Of a stretch of DNA of 45,899 nucleotides, positions 25,441 through 32,595 are shown one piece after another. The position numbers were made by a program, and so were the translations under genes. The notes beneath the pieces are model-generated. The model was not told the DNA's origin. It did not search any database and saw only the letters and a list, made by a program, of their open reading frames with translations. Each line of letters begins with the position of its first letter. Position 1 is the stretch's first letter. The DNA is from Prevotella sp. UBA4339 (GTDB taxonomy: Bacteria; Bacteroidota; Bacteroidia; Bacteroidales; Bacteroidaceae): NCBI GenBank assembly GCA_002393725.1, contig DGTJ01000056.1, forward strand, positions 1 to 45,899, written 5' to 3'.

Positions 25441-25448
25441 CAAAGATA
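25441..25448 (-). promoter_or_regulatory. Promoter -7 box for the 426-residue gene
   Basis: On the minus strand TATCTTTG (forward CAAAGATA) followed by C. Only a T-run is present 20 bp upstream instead of TTTG. It gives a leader of about 165-170 nt that includes copy B. Confidence 0.6.
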
Positions 25449-25616
25449 CGATGTGCATCACGAAAATAAAAATACATAAGTTTTCTACTAATACTCATAC
25501 TATTTTTCTGTTAAATTTTCAACTCTATTTTTTGACCCAATTTGCCCACTTAACGATAGACTGCGGCCTGTTGGTTGCAATATACGCACAGACTTGCCAG
25601 TCGTCAAGGGCAAGCA

Positions 25617-25658
25617 GACAAAAAGCCCACAGATGGAATTATGCTTCCAAATGTGGGT
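25617..25658 (-). terminator. Hairpin with T-tract downstream of a putative promoter
   Basis: CCCACA (25626-25631) pairs with TGTGGG (25652-25657); inside, TGGAA pairs with TTCCA. On the minus strand the stem is followed by CTTTTTGTC. It could end transcription coming from the 515-residue gene, or attenuate transcription from the box at 25660. Confidence 0.6.
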
Positions 25659-25659
25659 G

Positions 25660-25680
25660 CAAAGGTAAAAAAAGGGGGGG
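25660..25680 (-). promoter_or_regulatory. Putative promoter with A7G7 homopolymer tract in its spacer
   Basis: Minus-strand TACCTTTG (25660-25667) is directly preceded by the T7 and C7 runs (forward A7 25667-25673, G7 25674-25680). These fill most of the spacer to where a -33 box would lie, and that position falls inside the 13-bp repeat array. Confidence 0.45.
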
Positions 25681-25685
25681 TAATA

Positions 25686-25732
25686 TACCTACTACGTAGT
25701 AGCTACGCGTAGTAGGTACGCGTAGTAGGTAC
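25686..25732. repeat. 13-bp tandem repeat/palindrome array (TACGCGTAGTAGG)
   Basis: Three units of 13 bp: ACTACGTAGTAGC, then TACGCGTAGTAGG twice, ending TAC. The start contains a perfect 14-bp palindrome CTACTACGTAGTAG, and TACCTACTACG can pair with either CGTAGTAGGTA copy. It lies 24 bp past the end of the 515-residue gene. Confidence 0.8.
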
Positions 25733-25755
25733 AAAAACCATTAAATATCTGATTA

Positions 25756-27303
25756 TCAGTCTAATATCTTTTTTAACTTATCAATAAAAGCTCCCGTCTT
25801 TGTTTGTTCTACGGCCTTGTTCTTACCTTGTCGTAGTGTTTCAGAGTTCTCATTCCATAAAGCCCCCATCACCTTCCATTTCGATTTTATTTTAAGACGG
25901 CTTGATATCTCGTCGGCAAGATAGCCTCTCTCTGCAATAGACAAATTCACTGGTTGCCATTCCTCATTAATAATACCTGCGTTAATGAGTTTCTGCATAA
26001 GTTGTTCCGCTTCAGGAGATTTTAGGTCTTCAGGAGTATTATCAAGAGTAGTATTGCTGATTTTATCACTCTCTGCTATTGGGGGGGCTGGCGGTGTGTC
26101 AAAAGACTTGAGCCTCTCCGTATCTGTTGCTGTATGACTATACCTGTATTCTTCTATAGCATATCGGACAAAATCATCTATAAACAGAGTTTCACTACTT
26201 TCATCATACGCTTTCAAAAGCCCTTTGCGGCTCCCGTCATTCTCTTTAAACAGATCCATAAGAAGACTGTCTACACTATACGGTATCTTATACATTTCAC
26301 CAGTAGCTATCATAGCATCGCGAATTGCTCTAATAATACTTCTTCTCTCGCGTTTGTTTCTACCGGAGTTTACAACGCCTTTAATTGTATCAAGATTAAA
26401 GTTGTTTGTTGCCCTTACCCAGTCTATTTCTTTCACGTAGTTTTTCTTCTCTTCGATAAAAATGGATTCTTGCTTTTCATCTGGTTTTTCATTTTTTTTC
26501 AGCCCTGGGGCATGATTATCTTCTTCCCATTGTATTCCTGCAGCATTAAAAGCTTTCTTTAAGTCTATATACGCAATATCTACCATATCTTGGCCACCTT
26601 CAATTAAATCACAAGAACTCTCAAAGTTTTTAATTCTTTTTTTGAATGCCACGAGGTATGTCTGAATATCGGAATCGTCATATTTCCCGAAGAGCTCTCC
26701 TATGATATAATTAGTTGCAGAACCCATAAATTCTATACTGTCAATACTATAATCAGTAATAACAGTTCTTATATCACGCCTTTCAAAATTACCATCGGTT
26801 GTCCATCTGGAATAACTGTCTGTTTCAGAAGTACGATCAATCAACAAATCATAAAAATCTTGTTTACCCTCAGAAGCACCTTTGGTGTCCCAATCTTTAA
26901 AATATTCAATTATCGCTTTTACTATTTTGCTACCATAGTAAAATTCTCCTTCGTAATGAAGCAAATAATTTACTACAAGAGCCATTGTTGCCGGCATAGT
27001 ATGGTTGCACATTATTACAAGCCGTCTATCATTTTCGGCAATTTTCAAGTACTTATGCAAATAATGTTGCGGATGGTTTTCAGAACAAATAAGCGTGGTG
27101 ATGTAACGCGCATTATTGAAAATCATCAATATTAGCTCAGGCGCGTTATAGCTCTCTTTGATGAAAGGCCGTGCTTCAAGTTTCTCCATGAATACCGATT
27201 CCATAGTAAGGAAATCAGTATTGTCAGTCTCATCGACAGGAAAATCGTCGATGTCCTCTCTATCCTTATATACCAGCGGACGATAAATAGTTGTGTAGTC
27301 CAT
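25756..27303 (-). CDS. Unknown 515-residue protein, last gene of the AT-rich operon
   Basis: No family recognised for the first 400 residues. The N-terminal half mixes helices and aromatic-rich stretches (NYLLHYEGEFYYGSKIVKAIIEYF). A middle segment GRNKRERRSIIRAIRDAM is strongly basic and may touch nucleic acid. The last 75 residues (QKLINAGIINEEWQP, RGYLADEISSRLKIKSKWK) resemble a C-terminal region I associate with hypothetical proteins of Bacteroidetes mobile elements; that is a memory-based impression. It follows the helicase/S24 gene by 14 nt. AT-rich codon use differs from the flanking xylan and core genes, which points to transfer. It could be the effector or sensor of the operon. Confidence 0.75.
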   Translation of the reverse strand: MDYTTIYRPLVYKDREDIDDFPVDETDNTDFLTMESVFMEKLEARPFIKESYNAPELILMIFNNARYITTLICSENHPQHYLHKYLKIAENDRRLVIMCNHTMPATMALVVNYLLHYEGEFYYGSKIVKAIIEYFKDWDTKGASEGKQDFYDLLIDRTSETDSYSRWTTDGNFERRDIRTVITDYSIDSIEFMGSATNYIIGELFGKYDDSDIQTYLVAFKKRIKNFESSCDLIEGGQDMVDIAYIDLKKAFNAAGIQWEEDNHAPGLKKNEKPDEKQESIFIEEKKNYVKEIDWVRATNNFNLDTIKGVVNSGRNKRERRSIIRAIRDAMIATGEMYKIPYSVDSLLMDLFKENDGSRKGLLKAYDESSETLFIDDFVRYAIEEYRYSHTATDTERLKSFDTPPAPPIAESDKISNTTLDNTPEDLKSPEAEQLMQKLINAGIINEEWQPVNLSIAERGYLADEISSRLKIKSKWKVMGALWNENSETLRQGKNKAVEQTKTGAFIDKLKKILD

Positions 27304-27317
27304 TTTTCGTTTGTTTT

Positions 27318-30032
27318 CTATTCAGTAGAAAGAACACATTTAAAAATACCAATAGTCTTGAACTCACGCTCTAAATCCAGCTCAATAACCTCATAGTTAT
27401 TATTAAGCGGCTCCAGTTCCACTTTCGAATGATACCATCCTTCTTCCGTTATCACTTTCTCACTTTGATATCTCTTAATAGTGTACATACCCCCATAATC
27501 CAAGTCTCTTTCCTGACATTGTGTAAGTACAATCTCACCATTACGGGAACCTGCTTGATACCACTCAAATACACACAAATCTCCATCATGAATCTTTGGT
27601 TGCATTGAGTCACCCTTTGCGTGAACTACAAAGTGCTTCTTTGGATCTGGCCTAAAGCCGTAACCTGAGGCATCTATCCATCCTTCTACTTCTGGCACTT
27701 CCCCATCTTCGAAATAACCACAGGCTGCTCGCACAGAATATAATGGAATATAGCCGGTCTTATCAGTTTTGTGCTGGAAGTCGTAATCATCGATAATGAC
27801 AGCACCTGTAGATGGTTCTTCTTCTGCAGCCATCAACACGCCTGTATTCATCTCAACAATATCAGCCTGCTTTCTTTGACAACGTTCAAGGAATGTAGCC
27901 ACTTCAGGATTACAGCAATACACAAAACACCCTTTCTTGCCACGAGACATCAGAACACGATAGGCATTTCTGATATGACGTGTATATTCTACTGAGTCAC
28001 TTGACTGCACGGCCACATTGTTACCAACCTGTCCAACTAAGCAATCGTTTAAGGAGTCGTACTGAATATCAGGGCCAAGAATAACGCCAATATAATCAAT
28101 TTCAAAACCTTGTATTGAGAATATACATCCCACTTGGTTGATACCTTGTGGTTCAATGGCCCATGTATCTGCAGAACTGGCATATTTATCACGGAACTGT
28201 CCGCGAGCTCTCACATTGTTCGTCTCCCAGGGCATTTCAAAATCGCCAATCTTTACATCCTTTATCAAGTCACCATCTGGAGCCAATTGCGTTGACCACC
28301 TCCAACAATAACCGGCTGCTATTCGAGCCACTTGTTTGGGGTGTCCATTAGGATTGTCAAGTGATTTTATCTTGTCGTAAAGTGCTTGAGGTGTTCCAAA
28401 TATCTTGAAGTCATATTCCTGATTACTGAAACTTGTCTTTACCAAATCGTATGGTTTGTACAACACCTCATCCAACCAGTCGAGATAGTTGTCTGAACCA
28501 TTGCATCTGAATTGTGATTTCAATTCCAATTGGATAATATTGATAGGAGTAGTCAACGTAGTCCTTACATCGGCAATACAATCTTCCTTGGTTATTTCAC
28601 GTCGTAGTTCACTTATTTTGGCGTCGAGTTTAGCAATTTTGCCGTAATTCTCTGGTATTGTATGGGCAGCAAGCTTGACTCTGTCTGATTCAGCCTTGTT
28701 CAGCGATTTCTTATTCTTTTGTATTTTTTGATAGAAATCTGAGTTTGCATAATCAGCAATGCTGTTTGCATAGTTTCTTGCAGCTGCCTCAATATCATCT
28801 GAGTTACCTATTTCATCGGTTTTGATGGCTTGTTTGTCATCGATAAAGAACACACACACCTTTGAGCAATATATCAGCGATGTGACCTGTGAAAGATAGG
28901 TTTGCTCAAAGAACTTATCGCCCATATAATTGGCTGATTTCTGTACTCTATGAGCCTCGTCAACAAGCAGCAAATCCACTTCACTCTCCTCATAATAGTG
29001 TGGCTTGAAATGGAAGATATTGGATATTAAGTCGCTCGCATTAAGTTTGTTGCCATCTTGAAGAGAGATGTTTTGAAGTCTCTCACGCAACGACTCTCGC
29101 AAAGCTTTTGAGCGAGTAGTGAAGTACATATTCGAAGCTCTTCCCTCCTGAGCCATTTGTGCCAACACGTGCAGAGCAATTACGGTCTTACCAGTTCCAG
29201 GTCCACCCTTCACGATGATGACGGTCTTTCCCTTCTTTTTGCTTGCTTTTCTGACTTCTGCGAAAATCGTTTCACTGGCAGTTATCTGGTCGTCAAGCAA
29301 TGAGAACTCTGTGATACCCTTGAACATATTTGCTGCAGCATCGAGTAGTGTTTTTGACTGACGTATTCGGCTGGTGGTTACACGATTGAATATCTCTAAA
29401 CCAGAGCCATTACAAAGCAACTCATGAATTCGGGCTGCCAAGGGTTCTATCTCATTTCCAGAATAAAGTCTGTGCTGGTCTAAGATTGCACGATAGTGAT
29501 TAGCATATAGAGCATTGGGGGTGGCATTGCTGTCGTAATTATAACAATATGCCAAACCTTCAAGATTCGTGTCATCAGCATTTAACTCCTCCACAAAATT
29601 CAACAGATGTGTCTGATAGTTCAATACTTGCTGTGACGGATGACAGACTGCTCTGTAACTTCCGCCTGTAAAAGCATCAACCTTGAAAACTCCTGTATCA
29701 TATAACTCGCTGACAGAATTGTTGCCCCATTGCTTTAACTCAATGTGGATGACGTTCTTGAGACCATTATTTCCCTCACCATAGAGCATACAATCAATAC
29801 GACCTCCATTAGGGACTTTATATTCGAATGAGACGATAATATCGTCGGGAATCTGGCTCAATTCCAGCAGATTCCTAACACTAGGCGCATTACTCTGCCA
29901 TGAACGGATTTCGCTATCACCACTCCCAATGTGATTAAGCCTTGCACCTTCTCGCATCTTGGGAATGAAGCGATTCCATTTCACATCGTTGATGAAAACA
30001 TCTTTTGTGGCACTATATGCTACTCGACTCAT
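27318..30032 (-). CDS. PD-(D/E)XK nuclease - DUF2075 helicase - S24 (LexA/UmuD-like) peptidase fusion
   Basis: 904 residues in three parts. (1) Residues about 50-130: a restriction-like nuclease domain with GGRIDCMLYG and, further on, VIHIELKQW, a D...ExK pattern. (2) Residues about 260-740: a superfamily-1-like DUF2075 helicase with Walker A GGPGTGKTV (about 279), Walker B LLLVDEAHR (about 357), KSQFRCNGSDNYLDWL and IRNAYRVLMSRGKKG. (3) Residues about 760-870: an S24 peptidase with VRAACGYFEDGE, a Cys-Gly site like UmuD's; HAKGDSMQP, with the nucleophile Ser 38 residues after that Cys; and MYTIKRY, with the general-base Lys 44 residues after the Ser. No HTH precedes the S24 part. I infer a DNA-processing enzyme that can cut itself when a RecA-like signal or DNA damage appears. 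It lies 6 nt after the MazG gene. Confidence 0.85.
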   Translation of the reverse strand: MSRVAYSATKDVFINDVKWNRFIPKMREGARLNHIGSGDSEIRSWQSNAPSVRNLLELSQIPDDIIVSFEYKVPNGGRIDCMLYGEGNNGLKNVIHIELKQWGNNSVSELYDTGVFKVDAFTGGSYRAVCHPSQQVLNYQTHLLNFVEELNADDTNLEGLAYCYNYDSNATPNALYANHYRAILDQHRLYSGNEIEPLAARIHELLCNGSGLEIFNRVTTSRIRQSKTLLDAAANMFKGITEFSLLDDQITASETIFAEVRKASKKKGKTVIIVKGGPGTGKTVIALHVLAQMAQEGRASNMYFTTRSKALRESLRERLQNISLQDGNKLNASDLISNIFHFKPHYYEESEVDLLLVDEAHRVQKSANYMGDKFFEQTYLSQVTSLIYCSKVCVFFIDDKQAIKTDEIGNSDDIEAAARNYANSIADYANSDFYQKIQKNKKSLNKAESDRVKLAAHTIPENYGKIAKLDAKISELRREITKEDCIADVRTTLTTPINIIQLELKSQFRCNGSDNYLDWLDEVLYKPYDLVKTSFSNQEYDFKIFGTPQALYDKIKSLDNPNGHPKQVARIAAGYCWRWSTQLAPDGDLIKDVKIGDFEMPWETNNVRARGQFRDKYASSADTWAIEPQGINQVGCIFSIQGFEIDYIGVILGPDIQYDSLNDCLVGQVGNNVAVQSSDSVEYTRHIRNAYRVLMSRGKKGCFVYCCNPEVATFLERCQRKQADIVEMNTGVLMAAEEEPSTGAVIIDDYDFQHKTDKTGYIPLYSVRAACGYFEDGEVPEVEGWIDASGYGFRPDPKKHFVVHAKGDSMQPKIHDGDLCVFEWYQAGSRNGEIVLTQCQERDLDYGGMYTIKRYQSEKVITEEGWYHSKVELEPLNNNYEVIELDLEREFKTIGIFKCVLSTE

Positions 30033-30038
30033 CCTATT

Positions 30039-30491
30039 CTACAGTTCATTATATTTTGTTGCCTTGCCCTTTGCTTTCTCCACAGGATACTTTTGGGCAT
30101 TTTTTTCTATCTTCTTCAAACAGATATCCTTAATGTCAATGCCGTATTTGTCTGCAAGCATGATGGCACATAAGAATACATCTGCCAATTCTTCCTCAAC
30201 TTTAGCTTTGTCGGCCTCTTCGGCACTTTTCCAAAGGAAGCACTCGTTCAATTCTGCAGCCTCGATGGAAATGCTGAGAGCAAGATTCTTTGCGTCATGA
30301 AACTGTTCCCAATCACGCTCACGATTAAAAGACCTCAGCTTTTCAGTAATCTCCATAAGTCCATCCGGCAGATGTTCTTCGAACACCAAGCCGAACTTCT
30401 TCTGCTTCTGCATTCTCGCCACCTCTTCGCTGAGCCTCGCTCGCAAATCAGGGTCATTGACTTTTTCTATCAGGTCACTTATTACTGACAT
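30039..30491 (-). CDS. MazG-like nucleotide pyrophosphohydrolase with extra N-terminal segment
   Basis: 150 residues. Residues about 48-150 form an all-alpha NTP-PPase domain of the MazG family, which hydrolyses (d)NTPs to monophosphates: SISIEAAELNECFLW and EELADVFLCAIMLADKYGID hold the metal-binding EAAEL/ExxE and ExxD-type residues, and KIEKNAQKYPVEKAKG is the usual end. The first 45 residues (LIEKVNDPDLRARLSEEVARM, then KKFGLVFEEHLPDG) are not part of MazG. They resemble the N-terminus of certain site-specific DNA methyltransferases, as far as I recall. The gene is between PIN (24 nt) and the helicase-S24 gene (6 nt). Nucleotide depletion during phage attack is a plausible role. Confidence 0.82.
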   Translation of the reverse strand: MSVISDLIEKVNDPDLRARLSEEVARMQKQKKFGLVFEEHLPDGLMEITEKLRSFNRERDWEQFHDAKNLALSISIEAAELNECFLWKSAEEADKAKVEEELADVFLCAIMLADKYGIDIKDICLKKIEKNAQKYPVEKAKGKATKYNEL

Positions 30492-30515
30492 ATCGTAGTT
30501 CTATTTTAATACAGC

Positions 30516-31037
30516 TTACAAAATAGTTTCACATACATATTTCTCTATCTCTATTTCAGGCAGTTTGCTTCCCTTTTGCTTCACCTCGGCGATAAAGGCT
30601 GATATCTCAGCTGGTGTCAGCAGGCCCTTCCGCCAAGCATACCAAAGGAAGTCTATCGTAGTGAGATACACTATCTTTTTCTCCTCGCAGTATGCACGGA
30701 TATCGCGCAGGTTGCTGCTGCCAATCACGTTATGAGTAAACAAGCAATAGGCCATGCAGGCACTTTCGCCCTTACCGAATCGGCTTCTTAGCATAGCATA
30801 CTCGCGGAGCATTTCGCCACGAGGTGCAAAAGGGAGAAGCGTGATATTCTTCAGCAACGCCATCTGGTGGTCTATCTGCGTTCTGATGTCCGATAGCAAT
30901 TCCTCGTGCACAACATCCAGCAGTACGTATTCGTAGTCAGGAAATATGCTGGGCAACAGACTGAGCAAACCTCCTTTAGAGAAGTGAATCACCACATCTG
31001 CATCCAATACAATCTGTGTCTTCACACTCTTTGCCAT
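30516..31037 (-). CDS. PIN-domain nuclease
   Basis: 173 residues, PIN-fold metal-dependent ribonuclease. Conserved acids are seen in order: IVLDADVVIHF (Asp, start of the domain), LDVVHEEL (Glu), GKGESACMAYC (Glu) and SSNLRDIRAYC (Asp). The start 1 nt past the ImmA-like gene's stop shows tight coupling with the Xre/ImmA pair. PIN proteins usually act as toxins or RNA-processing nucleases. Here the partner regulator could be the Xre protein relieved by the ImmA-type protease, in place of a classic VapB antitoxin. No small antitoxin gene is visible beside it. Confidence 0.85.
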   Translation of the reverse strand: MAKSVKTQIVLDADVVIHFSKGGLLSLLPSIFPDYEYVLLDVVHEELLSDIRTQIDHQMALLKNITLLPFAPRGEMLREYAMLRSRFGKGESACMAYCLFTHNVIGSSNLRDIRAYCEEKKIVYLTTIDFLWYAWRKGLLTPAEISAFIAEVKQKGSKLPEIEIEKYVCETIL

Positions 31038-31038
31038 C

Positions 31039-31749
31039 CTATTTCAGCAGATTTAAGAGTTCGACATAGTGGCCCTCGGAGATGCGCTCCTGTTCAAACA
31101 GCAGGCGTGCTTTCTCGCCAAAGTCGCCTATTACCACCCCCTCGTTACCAGGCTGATAGAGCGAGAGGTCGTAACCGTACTCTGCGGCAATCTGCTGAAT
31201 CTCCATGCTCTCGGCCAAATGGGTTTGCAATTCCTCCTCTGTAAGCAGACGCAGGTGGCGCAAACAATAGCATAGCGACTGGTGGCTCACACCAAACAAC
31301 TGCTCTACACGCAGCATCGTGGCTGTGGTGATATGGCGGTTCATGATCTCTTCCGAAGGTATCGACTCCAGCACACCTGCCTGTGGCAAAAGCAGTGCGG
31401 AGGCAAAGGCATTGGCATTGATTTCCGCAGGGTCTTTTTCCATTCCGGGCGTACCACAGATGTGGGGTTTCGGCTCTTCGTCGTAATATAGATGGAAAAG
31501 CTCGTGGCAAATGGTGAAGTGCTGGCGACCACGTGAGTTGTTGGAGTTGACAAGTATGAACTTCGCCCGTCCGTCGGATGAACGCATCGAAAGACCGCAA
31601 GCCTTCTCTGAGAGGGGACGATAAATCACCATTACTCCCAATTTGCGCAGCAACGTCTTCGTATGGACAGGCTCAGACGGATTCAGTCCCGCCTGTAAGC
31701 GCATCTTCAACGCCAGCTGCTCGATGGCTTCTTTAGCTAACTTCTTCAT
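31039..31749 (-). CDS. ImmA/IrrE-family zinc metallopeptidase
   Basis: 236 residues. The HExxH zinc motif is HFTICHELFHLYYDE (about 80-95), and a following Glu/Asn stretch (DPAEINANAFASALLLP) supplies the third ligand, as in ImmA and IrrE. There is no membrane segment. The start overlaps the end of the Xre gene by 4 nt. Known relatives cleave or inactivate a partner Xre repressor after DNA damage (ImmA-ImmR, IrrE-DdrO), so I infer the same relation with the protein encoded at 31746. The C-terminal third has no obvious further domain. Confidence 0.88.
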   Translation of the reverse strand: MKKLAKEAIEQLALKMRLQAGLNPSEPVHTKTLLRKLGVMVIYRPLSEKACGLSMRSSDGRAKFILVNSNNSRGRQHFTICHELFHLYYDEEPKPHICGTPGMEKDPAEINANAFASALLLPQAGVLESIPSEEIMNRHITTATMLRVEQLFGVSHQSLCYCLRHLRLLTEEELQTHLAESMEIQQIAAEYGYDLSLYQPGNEGVVIGDFGEKARLLFEQERISEGHYVELLNLLK

Positions 31750-32084
31750 TCTCCAAGCATTTTCTGCATTTTCATATACTCCAAAACCACTTGCTTGAAG
31801 CGTGCCACTTCCTTCATGTCGCCCTCTGTCAGCCCGTCAGTGCGGAAGGCGCATACCATCATACGGTCTTTCACCGTTTCCACATCTGGCTCAAACAGCA
31901 GTTCCAACTCGCAGCCCAACAATGCCGCCGAACGCTCCAGCACCTCCAACGGAGTCTCTCGCTCGCCAGCCTCATAGTTGGCATACGCACTACGCCCGAT
32001 GCCCAGATAACTGGACATCTGCTCTTGCGTCAAGTCGTTGGCTTCACGCAACACCTTCAGATTTCTCCCAATCACTTCTCTCAT
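31746..32084 (-). CDS. Xre-family HTH transcriptional regulator
   Basis: 112 residues. A helix-turn-helix of the Cro/C1 type covers about residues 5-62 (NLKVLREANDLTQEQMSSYLGIGRSAYANYEAGERETPLE is the core, given by positions 8-48). The C-terminal 45 residues are helical and may be the dimer or protease-contact part. It is the first gene of the six-gene operon and its promoter is flanked by the inverted repeat TGGCAAAA/TTTTGCCA, a good candidate for its own operator. The likely role is a repressor removed by the ImmA-like protease. Confidence 0.88.
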   Translation of the reverse strand: MREVIGRNLKVLREANDLTQEQMSSYLGIGRSAYANYEAGERETPLEVLERSAALLGCELELLFEPDVETVKDRMMVCAFRTDGLTEGDMKEVARFKQVVLEYMKMQKMLGE

Positions 32085-32110
32085 AGTTCCTTCTTCTCTT
32101 CATAATTCCG

Positions 32111-32154
32111 TGGCAAAATTAGCAATTATATTTCAAATAACCAAATTTTTGCCA
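32111..32154 (-). promoter_or_regulatory. Promoter and candidate operator of the Xre-ImmA-PIN-MazG-helicase/S24 operon
   Basis: On the minus strand TTTG (32142-32145), exactly 20 bp, then TAATTTTG (32114-32121): full consensus. The promoter is bracketed by TGGCAAAA (32111-32118) and TTTTGCCA (32147-32154), an inverted repeat of 8 bp overlapping the -7 box and lying just behind the -33 box. Confidence 0.78.
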
Positions 32155-32171
32155 CATTTTTTGCGGTCATG

Positions 32172-32315
32172 TGTTGCAGTTGTTGCAGTGTTGCAGTTCC
32201 AAAATAAGTTATACGAAAGTAAAAAAATAACTCTATATTTATATATAAATATAGAAGTATTTTTAGGGTATGGGAATAGCTTTAAGAGAACTGCAACACT
32301 GCAACACTGCAACAG
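32172..32315. repeat. Concentric palindrome: inverted CTGCAACA iterons around a 22-bp AT palindrome
   Basis: A perfect 19-bp inverted repeat, TGTTGCAGTGTTGCAGTTC at 32181-32199 and its complement at 32288-32306 (each extended by a further unit), surrounds a perfect 22-bp palindrome at 32233-32254. Both structures share the same centre, 32243.5. The element lies between the divergent Xre and HU-like promoters. Confidence 0.88.
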
Positions 32316-32405
32316 TTTTTGTCAAGATATTCAGGAATGAAAAAAATATCGCAGAAAAATGAAAAATTTCTTGTGAAGTATTCGTGAACCGCAATCACTT
32401 TTTCT

Positions 32406-32413
32406 TACCTTTG
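32406..32413 (+). promoter_or_regulatory. Promoter -7 box of the HU-like gene
   Basis: TACCTTTG followed by C; no exact TTTG upstream (TTCG at 32380-32383 is the nearest). It gives a leader of about 175 nt before the ATG at 32596. Confidence 0.65.
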
Positions 32414-32459
32414 CAGCGTCGAAATGAAGAAGGTGACAGGATGGTCATTAATAGAAAAA

Positions 32460-32495
32460 ATTGCGAGCATTAAATCTAGAAATTGCGCGCATTAA
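32460..32495 (+). repeat. Direct repeat ATTGCG(A/C)GCATTAA in the HU leader
   Basis: Two 14-bp copies with one difference start at 32460 and 32482, 22 bp (about two helical turns) apart. They lie within the transcribed leader, so they may bind a repressor or act as RNA. Confidence 0.6.
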
Positions 32496-32595
32496 TGGTA
32501 GCAAGATTTTCCCTTAACACCCCGCCCGAAGCCTGATTCTGAGACACAGAGAGAATTAACTAAATTATTTAACAACACAAAAACTAGATTAGACT

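Noticed and set aside
25319..25699. Plus-strand open frame of 126 codons in the intergenic region
   Set aside because: No ATG start or ribosome site, crosses the minus-strand promoter, leader and hairpins, and the peptide has no family-like sequence.
25686..25732. Repeat array considered as CRISPR
   Set aside because: Units are 13 bp, contiguous and without spacers; no cas genes in the window.
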